Origin: an uncultured Clostridia bacterium
GTDB lineage: Bacteria; Bacillota; Clostridia; Christensenellales; Borkfalkiaceae
Direction: 5' to 3'
Length of the DNA: 40,200 nucleotides
Assembly (NCBI GenBank): GCA_947589565.1
Contig: CANQBW010000009.1
Location: 1 to 40,200, forward strand
Position numbers and translations under genes: made by a program. Positions 8,806 to 17,160 of the stretch are shown here, one piece after another; position 1 is the stretch's first letter; every line of letters starts with the position of its first letter. Under the pieces are notes generated by a model that had not been told where the DNA came from, ran no database searches, and saw only the letters and a program-made list of their open reading frames with translations.

Positions 8806-10350
8806 TCACTCCCCCTTATAATCGTATTCGACCGTGCTCGGTCCGCGGAAACACCAATTTCCGAGCTTCGTCACGCTCTTCCACTCGGACTCGCTGCCTC
8901 GGTAGTACACTTTGAGGTTGTGGCTGTTGTTGCCGAGCGCATAGCCCGCGATCATCTTGATCCCCCTTCCGAACACGAATTTTTCAAGCCCCTGGCAGAA
9001 CATGAACGCCTCTTCCTCGACGGTCTCCACGCTGTCGGGAAGGGAGACGCTTTGAATGCCGTAGCAATAGTAGAAGGCATAGGAGCCGATGGTCTTGAGT
9101 CCCTCGCCAAATTCCACCTCTTTTAAAAACCTGCAATTGCTGAAGGCGTACTTCCCGATGGACTGCACGGAGGAGGAGAGCACGACCTTCTGAATGGAAT
9201 TGCACTCCTCGAAGGCATAGGCAGACACCCTCTCTGCGTCGATCTTGAGCTCCGTGATGAGCCGATCTTTCTCATAGAGCTCCTGCGAGCGGCGGACGGG
9301 GTTGGAGGCGTCGTCCGGGAAATCCATTTCGCTCCAAAGATTGACGTCTGCGATCGAGACCTTCCAAATTTCACAGGCGTTGAACGCCTCCTTCCCAAGT
9401 GTCGTCAATGTGGACGGGAGGGAGAGATATATGAGCTTGCGGCAGCCGTAAAATGCCATTTTTTCGATGGTCTTGACGCCCTCGGGAATGATCATCTCCT
9501 CCAAGGCGGCGCACTTATAAAAGGTCTCGTAGCTGATATTTTCGAGGGTCTTCGGCATCTTGACCGACTTGAGCGAGGAACAATTGCTGAACGCCTGCAT
9601 GTCGATCAAGGTGACATTCTCGGGAATTTCGATTTCAACGAGTGCCGTGCACCCCGAAAAGGCGCCGAGGCAGATCGTTTCAAGCTTTTGGGGGAGCGTG
9701 ATATTGACAAGTTCCGTACAATTTTCAAAACCGAACTCGTCGATCTCGAGCACAGGTTTTTGTTTATAGTCGTCCGGAATCGAAATTTTCCCCTTGACGG
9801 GGTCCTCCCCCTTCCCGACCGAATAGCCGACGAGGTTTCCGCTGTCGAAAAGTTCCGTATAGAGGAGCCCATCAAAGCTTTCCGCCTGCCCGTGCGTATA
9901 CTTTCCGAACTGCTCGCCAGGGTCGTCGGGAATATCGGGAGTATCGGGCGTATCCGGATTATCGGGAACATCGGGCGTGTCGGGTGTGTCGGGATCGTCG
10001 GGAGTATCGGGATCATCGGGTGTATCGGGAACGTCGGGTGTATCGGGATTGTCGGGATCGTCGGGAACGTCGGGCGTATCGGGATCATCGGTTGGACGAT
10101 CGTCGGGACCGACGGGGTGTTCGGGGTCGTTCTTGTTGTAGCCGCAGAGGGTGCAGATGCCGTCGACATAATTGTGTTTTGCCTTCAAGTCGATGTCGAT
10201 GTCGCCGCAGGTCGCAACGCGCCAATGATATTCCGAATCATATTTCCAGCCGTCCGCATAGGAATGCTCATGCTTGCCGCATGAGGCAGCAAACAGCGCA
10301 AATGTCGCACAAAGTACGATAAGAATGAGATTCCGTGCCCTTTTCACCAT
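8806..10350 (-). CDS. BspA-type leucine-rich-repeat lipoprotein
   Basis: 514 residues from ATG 10350. A basic N-terminus and hydrophobic segment end in a lipobox (LFAASC, lipid Cys24). Next comes a short Cys module (ATCGDIDIDLK ... GICTLCGYN), then a linker of repeated DPDTPDVPD units (about 80-135), and about eight BspA-type LRRs (patterns like AFSGCTALVEIEIPENV). BspA LRR proteins are surface adhesins or recognition proteins of gut and oral bacteria. The start is fixed by GGGAGG four bases upstream and by the promoter at 10382-10410, which would lie inside any longer reading frame. It heads the vWA operon and its stop overlaps the next gene's GTG by four bases. Confidence 0.88.
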   Translation of the reverse strand: MVKRARNLILIVLCATFALFAASCGKHEHSYADGWKYDSEYHWRVATCGDIDIDLKAKHNYVDGICTLCGYNKNDPEHPVGPDDRPTDDPDTPDVPDDPDNPDTPDVPDTPDDPDTPDDPDTPDTPDVPDNPDTPDTPDIPDDPGEQFGKYTHGQAESFDGLLYTELFDSGNLVGYSVGKGEDPVKGKISIPDDYKQKPVLEIDEFGFENCTELVNITLPQKLETICLGAFSGCTALVEIEIPENVTLIDMQAFSNCSSLKSVKMPKTLENISYETFYKCAALEEMIIPEGVKTIEKMAFYGCRKLIYLSLPSTLTTLGKEAFNACEIWKVSIADVNLWSEMDFPDDASNPVRRSQELYEKDRLITELKIDAERVSAYAFEECNSIQKVVLSSSVQSIGKYAFSNCRFLKEVEFGEGLKTIGSYAFYYCYGIQSVSLPDSVETVEEEAFMFCQGLEKFVFGRGIKMIAGYALGNNSHNLKVYYRGSESEWKSVTKLGNWCFRGPSTVEYDYKGE

Positions 10351-10381
10351 ATGACCTCCCGTAAGGCCCATGTCCGAAACC

Positions 10382-10410
10382 ATTATAACATGATTCCGCA
10401 TTCAAGTCAA
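10382..10410 (-). promoter_or_regulatory. sigma-A promoter of the LRR/vWA operon
   Basis: Minus strand TTGACT (10410-10405), 17-base spacer, TATAAT (10387-10382), about 32 bases before the chosen ATG at 10350. The only clear promoter found for the five genes down to 1283. Confidence 0.8.
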
Positions 10411-10486
10411 CAGCGGCACAAAAAATAAAGAAATAAAGATTTTGAAGAAGTCACTCTGAAAAAACAATTTTTTTAAATCCGTACTC

Positions 10487-10546
10487 GGTCATTCTGTTCT
10501 CCAAACGAAATCGACGACGCGCCTTCAACTGTGCCCGGAATGACAG
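10487..10546. repeat. dispersed intergenic repeat, degenerate copy
   Basis: TCGGTCATTCTG ... CGACGACGCGCCTTC ... GGAATGACAGG shares the GACGACGCGC core and the TCATTC/GAATGAC ends of the family at 1149-1271. It lies downstream of the ABC exporter stop. Confidence 0.5.
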
Positions 10547-10559
10547 GAAAAAATTTTTC

Positions 10560-12317
10560 TCAACTGTTTTGGGCGGCTTGGAGAGCGTAGAGCCGCGCAT
10601 AGTAGCCGTTCTTTTGAATGAGCTTTTCGTGCGGGCCGCTCTCCACGATCTCGCCGTGCTGCATAACGATGATGTTGTCCGCGCTTCTCACGGTCGAGAG
10701 CCTGTGTGCGCAGACGAGCATCGTCCCGATGTTGCGCATCTTTTGAAGGCTCTCGTTGATGAGCGCCTCCGTCTCGGTGTCGATGTTGGCGGTAGCTTCG
10801 TCGAGAATGAGAATCTGCGGTTTATGCAGCACCGTCCTTGCAAAGGACAAGAGTTGCCGCTGTCCCTGGGAGAGATTTTCCCCGCGCTCCAAGAGCTCGG
10901 AATCGACCCCATTCGGAAGTTTTGCAAGAAAACTGTCCGCATTGACGTAGCGGCAGGCCTCCTCGATCTCTTGATCTGTAAAGGCGGGGTCCTCCAGGGT
11001 GAGGTTGCTTTTGACGGTCCCGCTGAAGAGAAAGACGTCCTGCAGCATCTGCCCCACCGCGCGGCGGAGAGAGTTGATCTTGATACTGCGAATGTCCCTG
11101 CCGTCGATCAAAATCTGTCCCTTCTGAATGTCGTAATTGCGGACGATGAGCGAGAGGATCGTGCTCTTTCCCGCGCCCGTCGCACCCACAAAGGCGCACG
11201 TCTGCCCGGGTTCCACGCGGAAAGAGACTCCCTTTAAAATCCAATCGTCCTCTTCATAGGCGAACCAAACGTCCTTAAATTCGATCTCCCCGCGGAAATT
11301 TTCGATCTCCTCCGCACCCGGAAGATCGCGCACTTCCGTCTCGATATCGAGCAGCCGATAGATCTTTTCGGAGGCTGTGAGCGCCTTCTGAAGTCCGTTG
11401 AGCTGATCGGCAAGATTCTGCACGGGGTTGAAAAATCTCGACACATATAGATAAAATGCGACGATCATGTCGGGGGAAAGTCCGAATTGGACCCCAAACC
11501 AGAAGGTCACCGCGGTTGCGAGCACCGAGATGAGGGTGATGAGCGGACGGTAAATTCCGAAGGCGATGACCACCTTGTATCTCGCCTTGCGAAGGTTCTC
11601 GTTTTTGAGAATAAACTCGAGCTCCTTGTAGTCCTGTCGGTTGAAGATGTGAATGAGCTTCATGCCCGAAAGGTTCTCGTTGAGGTAGGTATTCAGTTCT
11701 GAGATGTACTGCCGCTCCTTGCGGAAGAGCGCGCCGATGAGCTTTCCGAAACAGAAGGAAATGAGTCCCACCACGACGATAAAGCCGAGCATGACGAGGG
11801 CGAGCTGCGGGCTCAGATAGAGCATCATCGCATACACGCCGAAAAGGGTGAGCACGTTTCTGAAAATATTGACGAGGACGTTTGTAAACAGATCGGAGAC
11901 GGACGCCGTATAGGACGCAACGCGGGTGACAAGAGAGCCGACGGGCATCTTGTCGAGCTGCCGCTGCGAGAGGGATTGAATGTGCCAATAGGTCTCCATA
12001 CGGATCCTTGCGACGATGCTCTGCCCCGATTTTTGCAGCAGCATGGAGAGGGCGTACAAAATCACCTGGTTGAACGCGCCCAAGGCGATGTAGCCGATCG
12101 CAAATCCGAGAATGACCTTGAGGGCTATGGAATCCGACTGCAGGTTCTTTGTCACCGCGCTCACGAACATGGGGAGCGCGATGTCGAACGCAACGTTCAC
12201 GAGGACGAGAAAGAGCGCAAGGATAAGGCGGGGAAGTTGGGGCTTGAAGTAGCCGAAAGTGCGCTTGATCGTCTTTCTCAGGGGCATGGGCTTGTCGTCA
12301 TAGAGCAAATTATCCAT
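10560..12317 (-). CDS. ABC exporter half-transporter with canonical nucleotide-binding residues (BmrD/YheH-like)
   Basis: 585 residues: an N-terminal six-helix exporter domain and a C-terminal ATPase. Walker A GATGAGKST (378-386), signature LSQGQ (482-486), Walker B ILILDE with catalytic E507, and H-loop H538 are all intact. It pairs with the upstream gene, whose catalytic residues are altered; this matches heterodimeric multidrug exporters such as BmrC/BmrD, where one ATP site is degenerate. The exported substrate (drug, lipid or peptide) is not visible. Ribosome site GGGGGG is four bases before ATG, and the start overlaps the partner's end by eight bases, so translation is coupled. Confidence 0.9.
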   Translation of the reverse strand: MDNLLYDDKPMPLRKTIKRTFGYFKPQLPRLILALFLVLVNVAFDIALPMFVSAVTKNLQSDSIALKVILGFAIGYIALGAFNQVILYALSMLLQKSGQSIVARIRMETYWHIQSLSQRQLDKMPVGSLVTRVASYTASVSDLFTNVLVNIFRNVLTLFGVYAMMLYLSPQLALVMLGFIVVVGLISFCFGKLIGALFRKERQYISELNTYLNENLSGMKLIHIFNRQDYKELEFILKNENLRKARYKVVIAFGIYRPLITLISVLATAVTFWFGVQFGLSPDMIVAFYLYVSRFFNPVQNLADQLNGLQKALTASEKIYRLLDIETEVRDLPGAEEIENFRGEIEFKDVWFAYEEDDWILKGVSFRVEPGQTCAFVGATGAGKSTILSLIVRNYDIQKGQILIDGRDIRSIKINSLRRAVGQMLQDVFLFSGTVKSNLTLEDPAFTDQEIEEACRYVNADSFLAKLPNGVDSELLERGENLSQGQRQLLSFARTVLHKPQILILDEATANIDTETEALINESLQKMRNIGTMLVCAHRLSTVRSADNIIVMQHGEIVESGPHEKLIQKNGYYARLYALQAAQNS

Positions 12318-14094
12318 GATTCCCCCCTTCGACCTCTTCCCTGAGCGTCTGGAGACGCACCATTCTCCGATAGGTGGGAGAGATCTTCAAAAGTTCCTCG
12401 GGGGAGGCAAATGCTTCGACGCCCCCATCGTTTAAGACGATAATCTTGTCGAACTTCGACACTGTGCTCACGCGGGAGGCGACGGCGATCGTCGTCTTCC
12501 CCTTTCTCTCCCGCGCGATGTTGGAGAGAATGATCTCCTCCGTCTTGCTGTCCACGGCGGAGACGCTGTCGTCGAGAATGAGAATGGGCGCGTCCGTCAA
12601 AAAGGCGCGGGCGATGGCGACCCGCTGTTTCTGTCCGCCCGAAAGAGTGACTCCGCGCTCCCCGCAGACGGTGTCAAAGCCTTCGGGGAATCCCTCAATG
12701 TCCTCGGTCAAGCACGCGAAGTCTGCGGCGCGGCAAACGTCCTCCATATTGCAATCGTCCTTGGAAAATCCGATGTTTCCCTTTAAGGTGTCGCTGAACA
12801 AAAATCCGTCTTGCGGCGCACAGGCGACCGCGCTTCGCACGCTGTCCGTGTTACATTCCGTGATATCCTTCCCGTCGATAAAGACTTTCCCCTGCTCCAG
12901 GGGATACAATTTGAGAAGACTGCTCACGAGCGTCGTCTTTCCGCTGCCGACCTTGCCCACGACGCCGACCGTCTCCCCCGCCGCGATTTCGAGCGTGATA
13001 TTGGAAAGGGCGGGCTTTTCGCTGTTCGGATAGGTAAAGGAGAAGTTCTCAAATCGGACCCCGCCCTTCACATCCGTCAATTTTTCATCGGGAGAGGTCG
13101 TCTCCTCCGCGTCCAAAAAGCGGGAGACGCGCTTTAAAGAAGCCTTTGCGCGGGAGCGCATGGAGACGATCTGTCCGAGCGCCATCATGGGCCAGATCAT
13201 GGTGTCGAAATAGCCCAAAAAGGTGATGAGTTCGCCTGCCGAAAGGTCCACCGTGTGCGAGAAGAGGACGACGGGCGTCCCCACGACCGTGCAATAGACG
13301 AAATATCCCCCCACACCTAAGATAATTGCATTGATGAGCGCGATGATGAGGGAGATGATGCAGTCGAAGATGACCGTCATTCGCGCATAGGAGAGGTTAG
13401 TCTCCTTATTCTTGCGGATGATCTTTGCGCAGCCGTGCAGGCGGCGGGTTTGACAGACAAATGCCTTGATGACGCGGATCCCCGTAAAGCTCTCGCGGGA
13501 GTAGTCGTAGAGTTTGTCGAACTCCTCCTGCCGCTCGTTCCACTTCTTTGCCTGAAATTTTTCGACGAGTCCGCCCCACACGGCGATGAGAATGAGCGGA
13601 ACGAACACGATGAGAGAGAGCGCGACGTCGAGACGGAGCATTTTGATGATGACGAGCACCGTCAGAAAGCCCGCGTCGAAGAGCATGATCGTGCCCCAGC
13701 CCAAAAATTCTTCAATGGTCTCGAGGTCGGTCGTGAACCATGCCATGACCGTGCCCACTTTGTTCGTGCCGTAGTAGGAGAGCGGAAGACGCTCGCTCTT
13801 TCGGAACATCTTCCTTCTCAAGCCCGCCTCCGTTCTCTGAGAGGCGGCAAAGATGGAGAGTCTCCAGGTAATTCTGCCCAAAAAGAGCACGAAGGCGACG
13901 AAGATCACCCCCGAGACGATCTCCCAAAGGGCAGAAGTGTCGACCTTTCCCCCGTCAAAGAGGTCGACGATCTGTCCGAGGTACTCGGGGATCAGCAGCT
14001 GAAACCAGTCGACGGCAATGAGACCTACGACTCCGATCAGATACAGCCAAAGATATTTGAGATAGAAGTTGTTGAGATGCCTTCCGAGCAGCAT
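12310..14094 (-). CDS. ABC exporter half-transporter with degenerate catalytic site (BmrC/YheI-like)
   Basis: 594 residues from ATG 14094, chosen because GGGAGG lies five bases upstream; a longer reading to 14148 adds an Arg-rich extension with no ribosome site. Six-helix exporter domain plus ATPase with Walker A GKVGSGKTT and signature LSGGQ. Walker B reads ILILDDS: Asp509 replaces the catalytic Glu, and the H-loop reads ASRVS with Ser replacing His. Together with intact residues in the partner, this predicts one degenerate and one competent ATP site. It begins 60 bases after the flavin reductase stop; a weak CGGTC/GACCG hairpin followed by T-rich sequence there might attenuate read-through. 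Confidence 0.9.
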   Translation of the reverse strand: MLLGRHLNNFYLKYLWLYLIGVVGLIAVDWFQLLIPEYLGQIVDLFDGGKVDTSALWEIVSGVIFVAFVLFLGRITWRLSIFAASQRTEAGLRRKMFRKSERLPLSYYGTNKVGTVMAWFTTDLETIEEFLGWGTIMLFDAGFLTVLVIIKMLRLDVALSLIVFVPLILIAVWGGLVEKFQAKKWNERQEEFDKLYDYSRESFTGIRVIKAFVCQTRRLHGCAKIIRKNKETNLSYARMTVIFDCIISLIIALINAIILGVGGYFVYCTVVGTPVVLFSHTVDLSAGELITFLGYFDTMIWPMMALGQIVSMRSRAKASLKRVSRFLDAEETTSPDEKLTDVKGGVRFENFSFTYPNSEKPALSNITLEIAAGETVGVVGKVGSGKTTLVSSLLKLYPLEQGKVFIDGKDITECNTDSVRSAVACAPQDGFLFSDTLKGNIGFSKDDCNMEDVCRAADFACLTEDIEGFPEGFDTVCGERGVTLSGGQKQRVAIARAFLTDAPILILDDSVSAVDSKTEEIILSNIARERKGKTTIAVASRVSTVSKFDKIIVLNDGGVEAFASPEELLKISPTYRRMVRLQTLREEVEGGNHG

Positions 14095-14154
14095 TTCATC
14101 CTCCCAAAAGAAAGAACGGTCTCTTGCACGGGACCGCAACGCAAGCAAAAAACG

Positions 14155-14724
14155 TTATTTTTTCATCAAATGAACGCCGCTGCTCCAAGCCGTGCCGACC
14201 TTTTTGCCGATCTCGTAGTAGTCGTTCCGCATCTGATCGAAGGCGAATGCGTTGAGTTTGGATGCGTCGATCTTTCCGTTTTCGTCCAAAATTTTCTCGC
14301 TTGCAAGCACATTTTCGATCTTTCCGAGAATGCGGAGCCCATAGGGCTGCGTCTGGAACTCGACGACCGAGCACTCGAGTGTCAGCGGATATTCCTTGAT
14401 GACGGGCGCGTCCACCCGCAGACTTCTCTCCGCGTGGAGTCCCGTCCTCTCGAACTTATCGGGAAGTTTGTTGGACGAGGCGATCCCGAAGAAATCGGAC
14501 TCCTCTAAAGTATCTGTCCCCGGAATTGCGAGCGTGAACGCCTTTTTCTTCTTGAGATTGGTGACCGTCTTGTGCTCCGCCTCGAGGTTGAGCGCGACCA
14601 TATCCTCCGCGCAGATGCCACCCCACGCCATCATCATGACGTCGACGGAGCCGTCTTCATTGTATGTGCCGATCATATAGGTCGGCATGGGGAACAAAAA
14701 GGGCTTTGCCCCAAAACTTTTCAT
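14155..14724 (-). CDS. flavin reductase family protein (FMN-binding)
   Basis: 189 residues with the flavin-reductase-like split-barrel pattern: an N-terminal PMPTYMIGTYNEDGS strand, the FMN-binding region around MMAWGGICAEDMVAL, then NLKKKKAFTLAIP and a C-terminal barrel. Relatives include flavoredoxin and the FMN-binding part of NADH:FMN oxidoreductases, which carry electrons in anaerobes. Ribosome site GGGGAGG is eight bases before ATG, and a strong promoter lies upstream. It is the first gene of a unit that probably continues into the ABC exporter, although a functional link between them is not evident. Cytoplasmic. Confidence 0.88.
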   Translation of the reverse strand: MKSFGAKPFLFPMPTYMIGTYNEDGSVDVMMMAWGGICAEDMVALNLEAEHKTVTNLKKKKAFTLAIPGTDTLEESDFFGIASSNKLPDKFERTGLHAERSLRVDAPVIKEYPLTLECSVVEFQTQPYGLRILGKIENVLASEKILDENGKIDASKLNAFAFDQMRNDYYEIGKKVGTAWSSGVHLMKK

Positions 14725-14756
14725 GTCAAAAACCTCCCCTTTTTTTACTTGCAGAA

Positions 14757-14785
14757 ATCATATCACAAACGGCAATTTTTGTCAA
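14757..14785 (-). promoter_or_regulatory. sigma-A promoter of flavin reductase / ABC exporter unit
   Basis: Minus strand TTGACA (14785-14780), 17-base spacer, TATGAT (14762-14757). Its -35 box overlaps the stop end of the upstream membrane-protein gene by a few bases. Confidence 0.8.
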
Positions 14786-15570
14786 GAGATTTCTTCCTTT
14801 GCGCCCGAATTTTCTGTAGCAAGCGGGCGGGAGAGGTCCTCGCGGAATCTCTTCGACCAGAGGGAGTAGATGAGATAGATCGCGGGCATTCCGAGGTTGG
14901 TCTCAAGGCAGGAATTGACGATGAGCGTGCGGATGCTCGCCTCGTTCATCGGCCTGATTCCATTGATCAGAAGGGAGAACTCCCAGCCGAACTGCACGCA
15001 GAATCCGATGAGACAGAGATACAGAATATTGACAAACGCCTTCTTCGGCTCCCGTTTCAGCAAGATGATGATCAAAATGAGGTAGGAAACGACGAGCGCA
15101 ACCCCCATCCAGCCGTGGTAGGCGCCCGTCGTGCGGGAGGTCATGATGGTCGGCTCTCCCCCGAGTTCCGCGATCGACGGCGCGATCATCCACCACATCA
15201 CAATGAGAAAGATCCAATACTTTGCAAGCTTGTCCTTTCCGATCAGCACCCAGATGAAGGCGAAATTCGTGATCCCGTAGCTCATGGACATCCAGAGAAG
15301 TACCCAAAAGGTCCCGGCTGCGCCCTGCAATTCCCCGTTGATATACACGGTGCGCGTATGGCTCAGAAGGTAAAATCCCCCGAAGTCGACGACGGTATAG
15401 AGAATGCCGCCGAACAGCGCAAAGAGCGCCGTCGAATAGCGCCTCTTCCAGATGAGCAGCCCCAGATAGAGGAGAATGAAGACGCTGTCGAGAATGATAT
15501 ATAATAAATTTAAATTTCTTGTGGGGACGATGTCCGTCGCAACTGCGGATAAGAGGTTCATATGTTTCAT
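14782..15570 (-). CDS. integral membrane protein of unknown function, 6-7 helices
   Basis: Up to 262 residues with about seven hydrophobic segments (near 22-40, 48-66, 86-108, 116-136, 150-170, 180-200, 225-243) and short charged loops. The tail KEEIS is hydrophilic. I do not recognise the family. A near-perfect promoter (15569-15596) has its -10 box overlapping the ATG at 15570, so a transcript from it would start about 15562 and the first usable codon would be the ATG at 15561 (MNLLSA...), leaving essentially no leader. No Shine-Dalgarno sequence is seen before either ATG. It is divergent from the aldo/keto reductase. Confidence 0.75.
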   Translation of the reverse strand: MKHMNLLSAVATDIVPTRNLNLLYIILDSVFILLYLGLLIWKRRYSTALFALFGGILYTVVDFGGFYLLSHTRTVYINGELQGAAGTFWVLLWMSMSYGITNFAFIWVLIGKDKLAKYWIFLIVMWWMIAPSIAELGGEPTIMTSRTTGAYHGWMGVALVVSYLILIIILLKREPKKAFVNILYLCLIGFCVQFGWEFSLLINGIRPMNEASIRTLIVNSCLETNLGMPAIYLIYSLWSKRFREDLSRPLATENSGAKEEIS

Positions 15571-15596
15571 TATAACTTACAAAAATATTTTGTCAA
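15569..15596 (-). promoter_or_regulatory. sigma-A promoter overlapping a start codon
   Basis: Minus strand TTGACA (15596-15591), 16-base spacer, TATAAT (15574-15569). The last two bases of the -10 are the first two of an ATG, suggesting either a leaderless transcript starting near ATG 15561 or an unrelated use of the promoter. Confidence 0.6.
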
Positions 15597-15608
15597 TAAA
15601 AAATCCGC

Positions 15609-15637
15609 TTGCTATTCTAAGGATAATTTGTTATAAT
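15609..15637 (+). promoter_or_regulatory. sigma-A promoter of the aldo/keto reductase
   Basis: TTGCTA (15609-15614), 17-base spacer, TATAAT (15632-15637), then AAAGGAG (15643-15649) and ATG at 15656. Confidence 0.75.
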
Positions 15638-15655
15638 CGGGAAAAGGAGTAATCA

Positions 15656-16684
15656 ATGAAAAAAATTCGGCTTGGAAAAACGGAACTCATGGTGACAAAA
15701 CCCGCGCTGGGCTGTCTTCCGCTGCAGCGCTGTGACCGGGAATATGCGGTCAGGCTCATTCGTGCGGCTTATGACGCGGGGATCAACTTCTATGATACGG
15801 CAAACGCCTATACGGACAGCGAGAGCAAACTCGGAGAGGCATTCGAGGGCATTCGTCAAAATGTCATCATTGCGACAAAGAGCATGTGTCGGGACAAGGA
15901 GGGCGTCCTCGCCCATCTGCAAAACAGCCTCAAAATGCTGAAAACCGACTACATCGACCTCTTCCAGTTCCACAATGTGCCCGAAGTCCCCTCTCTCGAG
16001 GATGAAAACGGCGCGTTTGCGGGGGCGCTGGAGGCAAAAAAGCGCGGATACATCCGTCACATCGGCGTCACGAGCCACCGTGTGGACATCGCAGAGGCTT
16101 GTATCGAGACGGGAAATTTCGAGACGCTTCAATTCCCCTTCAGCTACATCTCCTCCGACCGCGATCTCGCACTCGCCGAAAAATGCAAGCAGGCGGACAT
16201 GGGCTTCATCGCGATGAAGGGGCTCGCGGGCGGACTCCTTACAAACACGCGGGCCTGCCATGCGTTCATGGAGCAATATGACAACGTCGTGCCCATCTGG
16301 GGAATGCAAAAGCTGGAAGAGCTCGAGGATTGGATCAAACTGAGCGAACAAGAAGTTCGCTTGGACGACGAACTTCGTCAAAGGATCGAGGAAGACAAAA
16401 AGATGCTTGAGGGAAGTTTTTGCAGGAGCTGCGGCTACTGTATGCCCTGCCCTGCGGGCATCTATATCCGCGACTGTGCGAGAATGAACATGCTGCTCCG
16501 CCGCTCTCCCTGGAAACAGTACTTCACCCCCGAATGGCGGGAGAAGATGAAGAAAATCGAGGACTGTCTCCACTGCGGACAGTGCAAAAAGAAGTGCCCC
16601 TACGGCTTAGACACTCCCGCGCTTTTAAAATTCATGCTCGACGATTACAACCAATTCTACGAAGAGCATAAAAATGAATTGTAA
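15656..16684 (+). CDS. aldo/keto reductase with C-terminal 4Fe-4S ferredoxin-like domain
   Basis: 342 residues. The N-terminal three-quarters is an AKR barrel with a complete catalytic tetrad: D47, Y52, K75, H106. The C-terminus adds cysteine clusters FCRSCGYCMPCP (about 257-268) and CLHCGQCKKKCP (about 302-313), typical of iron-sulfur-linked AKRs common in anaerobic Firmicutes and presumed to couple carbonyl reduction to ferredoxin-type electron carriers. The physiological substrate is unknown. Promoter and ribosome site (six bases before ATG) are clear. It is followed directly by structured element copy 2, which may end its transcript. Cytoplasmic. Confidence 0.92.
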   Translation: MKKIRLGKTELMVTKPALGCLPLQRCDREYAVRLIRAAYDAGINFYDTANAYTDSESKLGEAFEGIRQNVIIATKSMCRDKEGVLAHLQNSLKMLKTDYIDLFQFHNVPEVPSLEDENGAFAGALEAKKRGYIRHIGVTSHRVDIAEACIETGNFETLQFPFSYISSDRDLALAEKCKQADMGFIAMKGLAGGLLTNTRACHAFMEQYDNVVPIWGMQKLEELEDWIKLSEQEVRLDDELRQRIEEDKKMLEGSFCRSCGYCMPCPAGIYIRDCARMNMLLRRSPWKQYFTPEWREKMKKIEDCLHCGQCKKKCPYGLDTPALLKFMLDDYNQFYEEHKNEL

Positions 16685-16686
16685 TT

Positions 16687-17157
16687 TCGAACGAAATCTT
16701 TCCTTCGGAAATATTTACGTTCGAGGAAACTGACTTTTTTGCCTTGAATGAGTAACTCTCACGGTCGCTTTCACAACAATAAGCCGAAAGGGTTCGGCAA
16801 ATGGGGTGCCGCTCCGGCAAGGGAACCTTGCCTCGCGCAGTAAATTTAGAACAAAGGGCAAACCTCTGTCACCCTGAGCGTAGTCGACGACGCGCCTTCT
16901 ATTGTTATCTAAGCGCGGCGCACGAGCCTTTCGGCGAGTTTAGCCGAGCTGGTGGCGAGGCGGGGTGAGGCGGGTGGAACGGTGCATTCTTGCTCAACAG
17001 TCCTGCGGACTGTGAGCGCACCGTGACAGGAGCGCCGGCAAGCGCTCCGGGCTTTGCGGCGGTCCCTGCCGCCCAAAGCTACCGCCGAACCGGGGCTGTG
17101 GGAACTCGAAAGCTCATTTCCTCGTCGAGAAAGATCGCGAAGCGAGCTTTTCGACGA
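16687..17157. repeat. structured intergenic element, copy 2, with dispersed repeat inside
   Basis: Occupies the 16685-17160 gap between two convergent stops. Outer hairpins are at 16687-16724 (TCGAACG/CGTTCGA plus AAAT/ATTT) and 17122-17157. Core GCCTTGA ... CGGTCGCTTTCA is followed by a hairpin at 16783-16798 (GCCGAA/TTCGGC) and one at 16816-16832 (GGCAAGG/CCTTGCC). Stem bases differ from copies 1 and 3 in paired fashion. A dispersed repeat unit (16865-16930) and further GC-rich hairpins lie between 16930 and 17100. Confidence 0.7.
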
Positions 17158-17160
17158 AAC

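Noticed and set aside
14094-14148. Upstream start adding 18 residues to the ABC subunit
   Set aside because: The extension is Arg-rich, has no ribosome site, and GGGAGG is ideally placed for ATG 14094.
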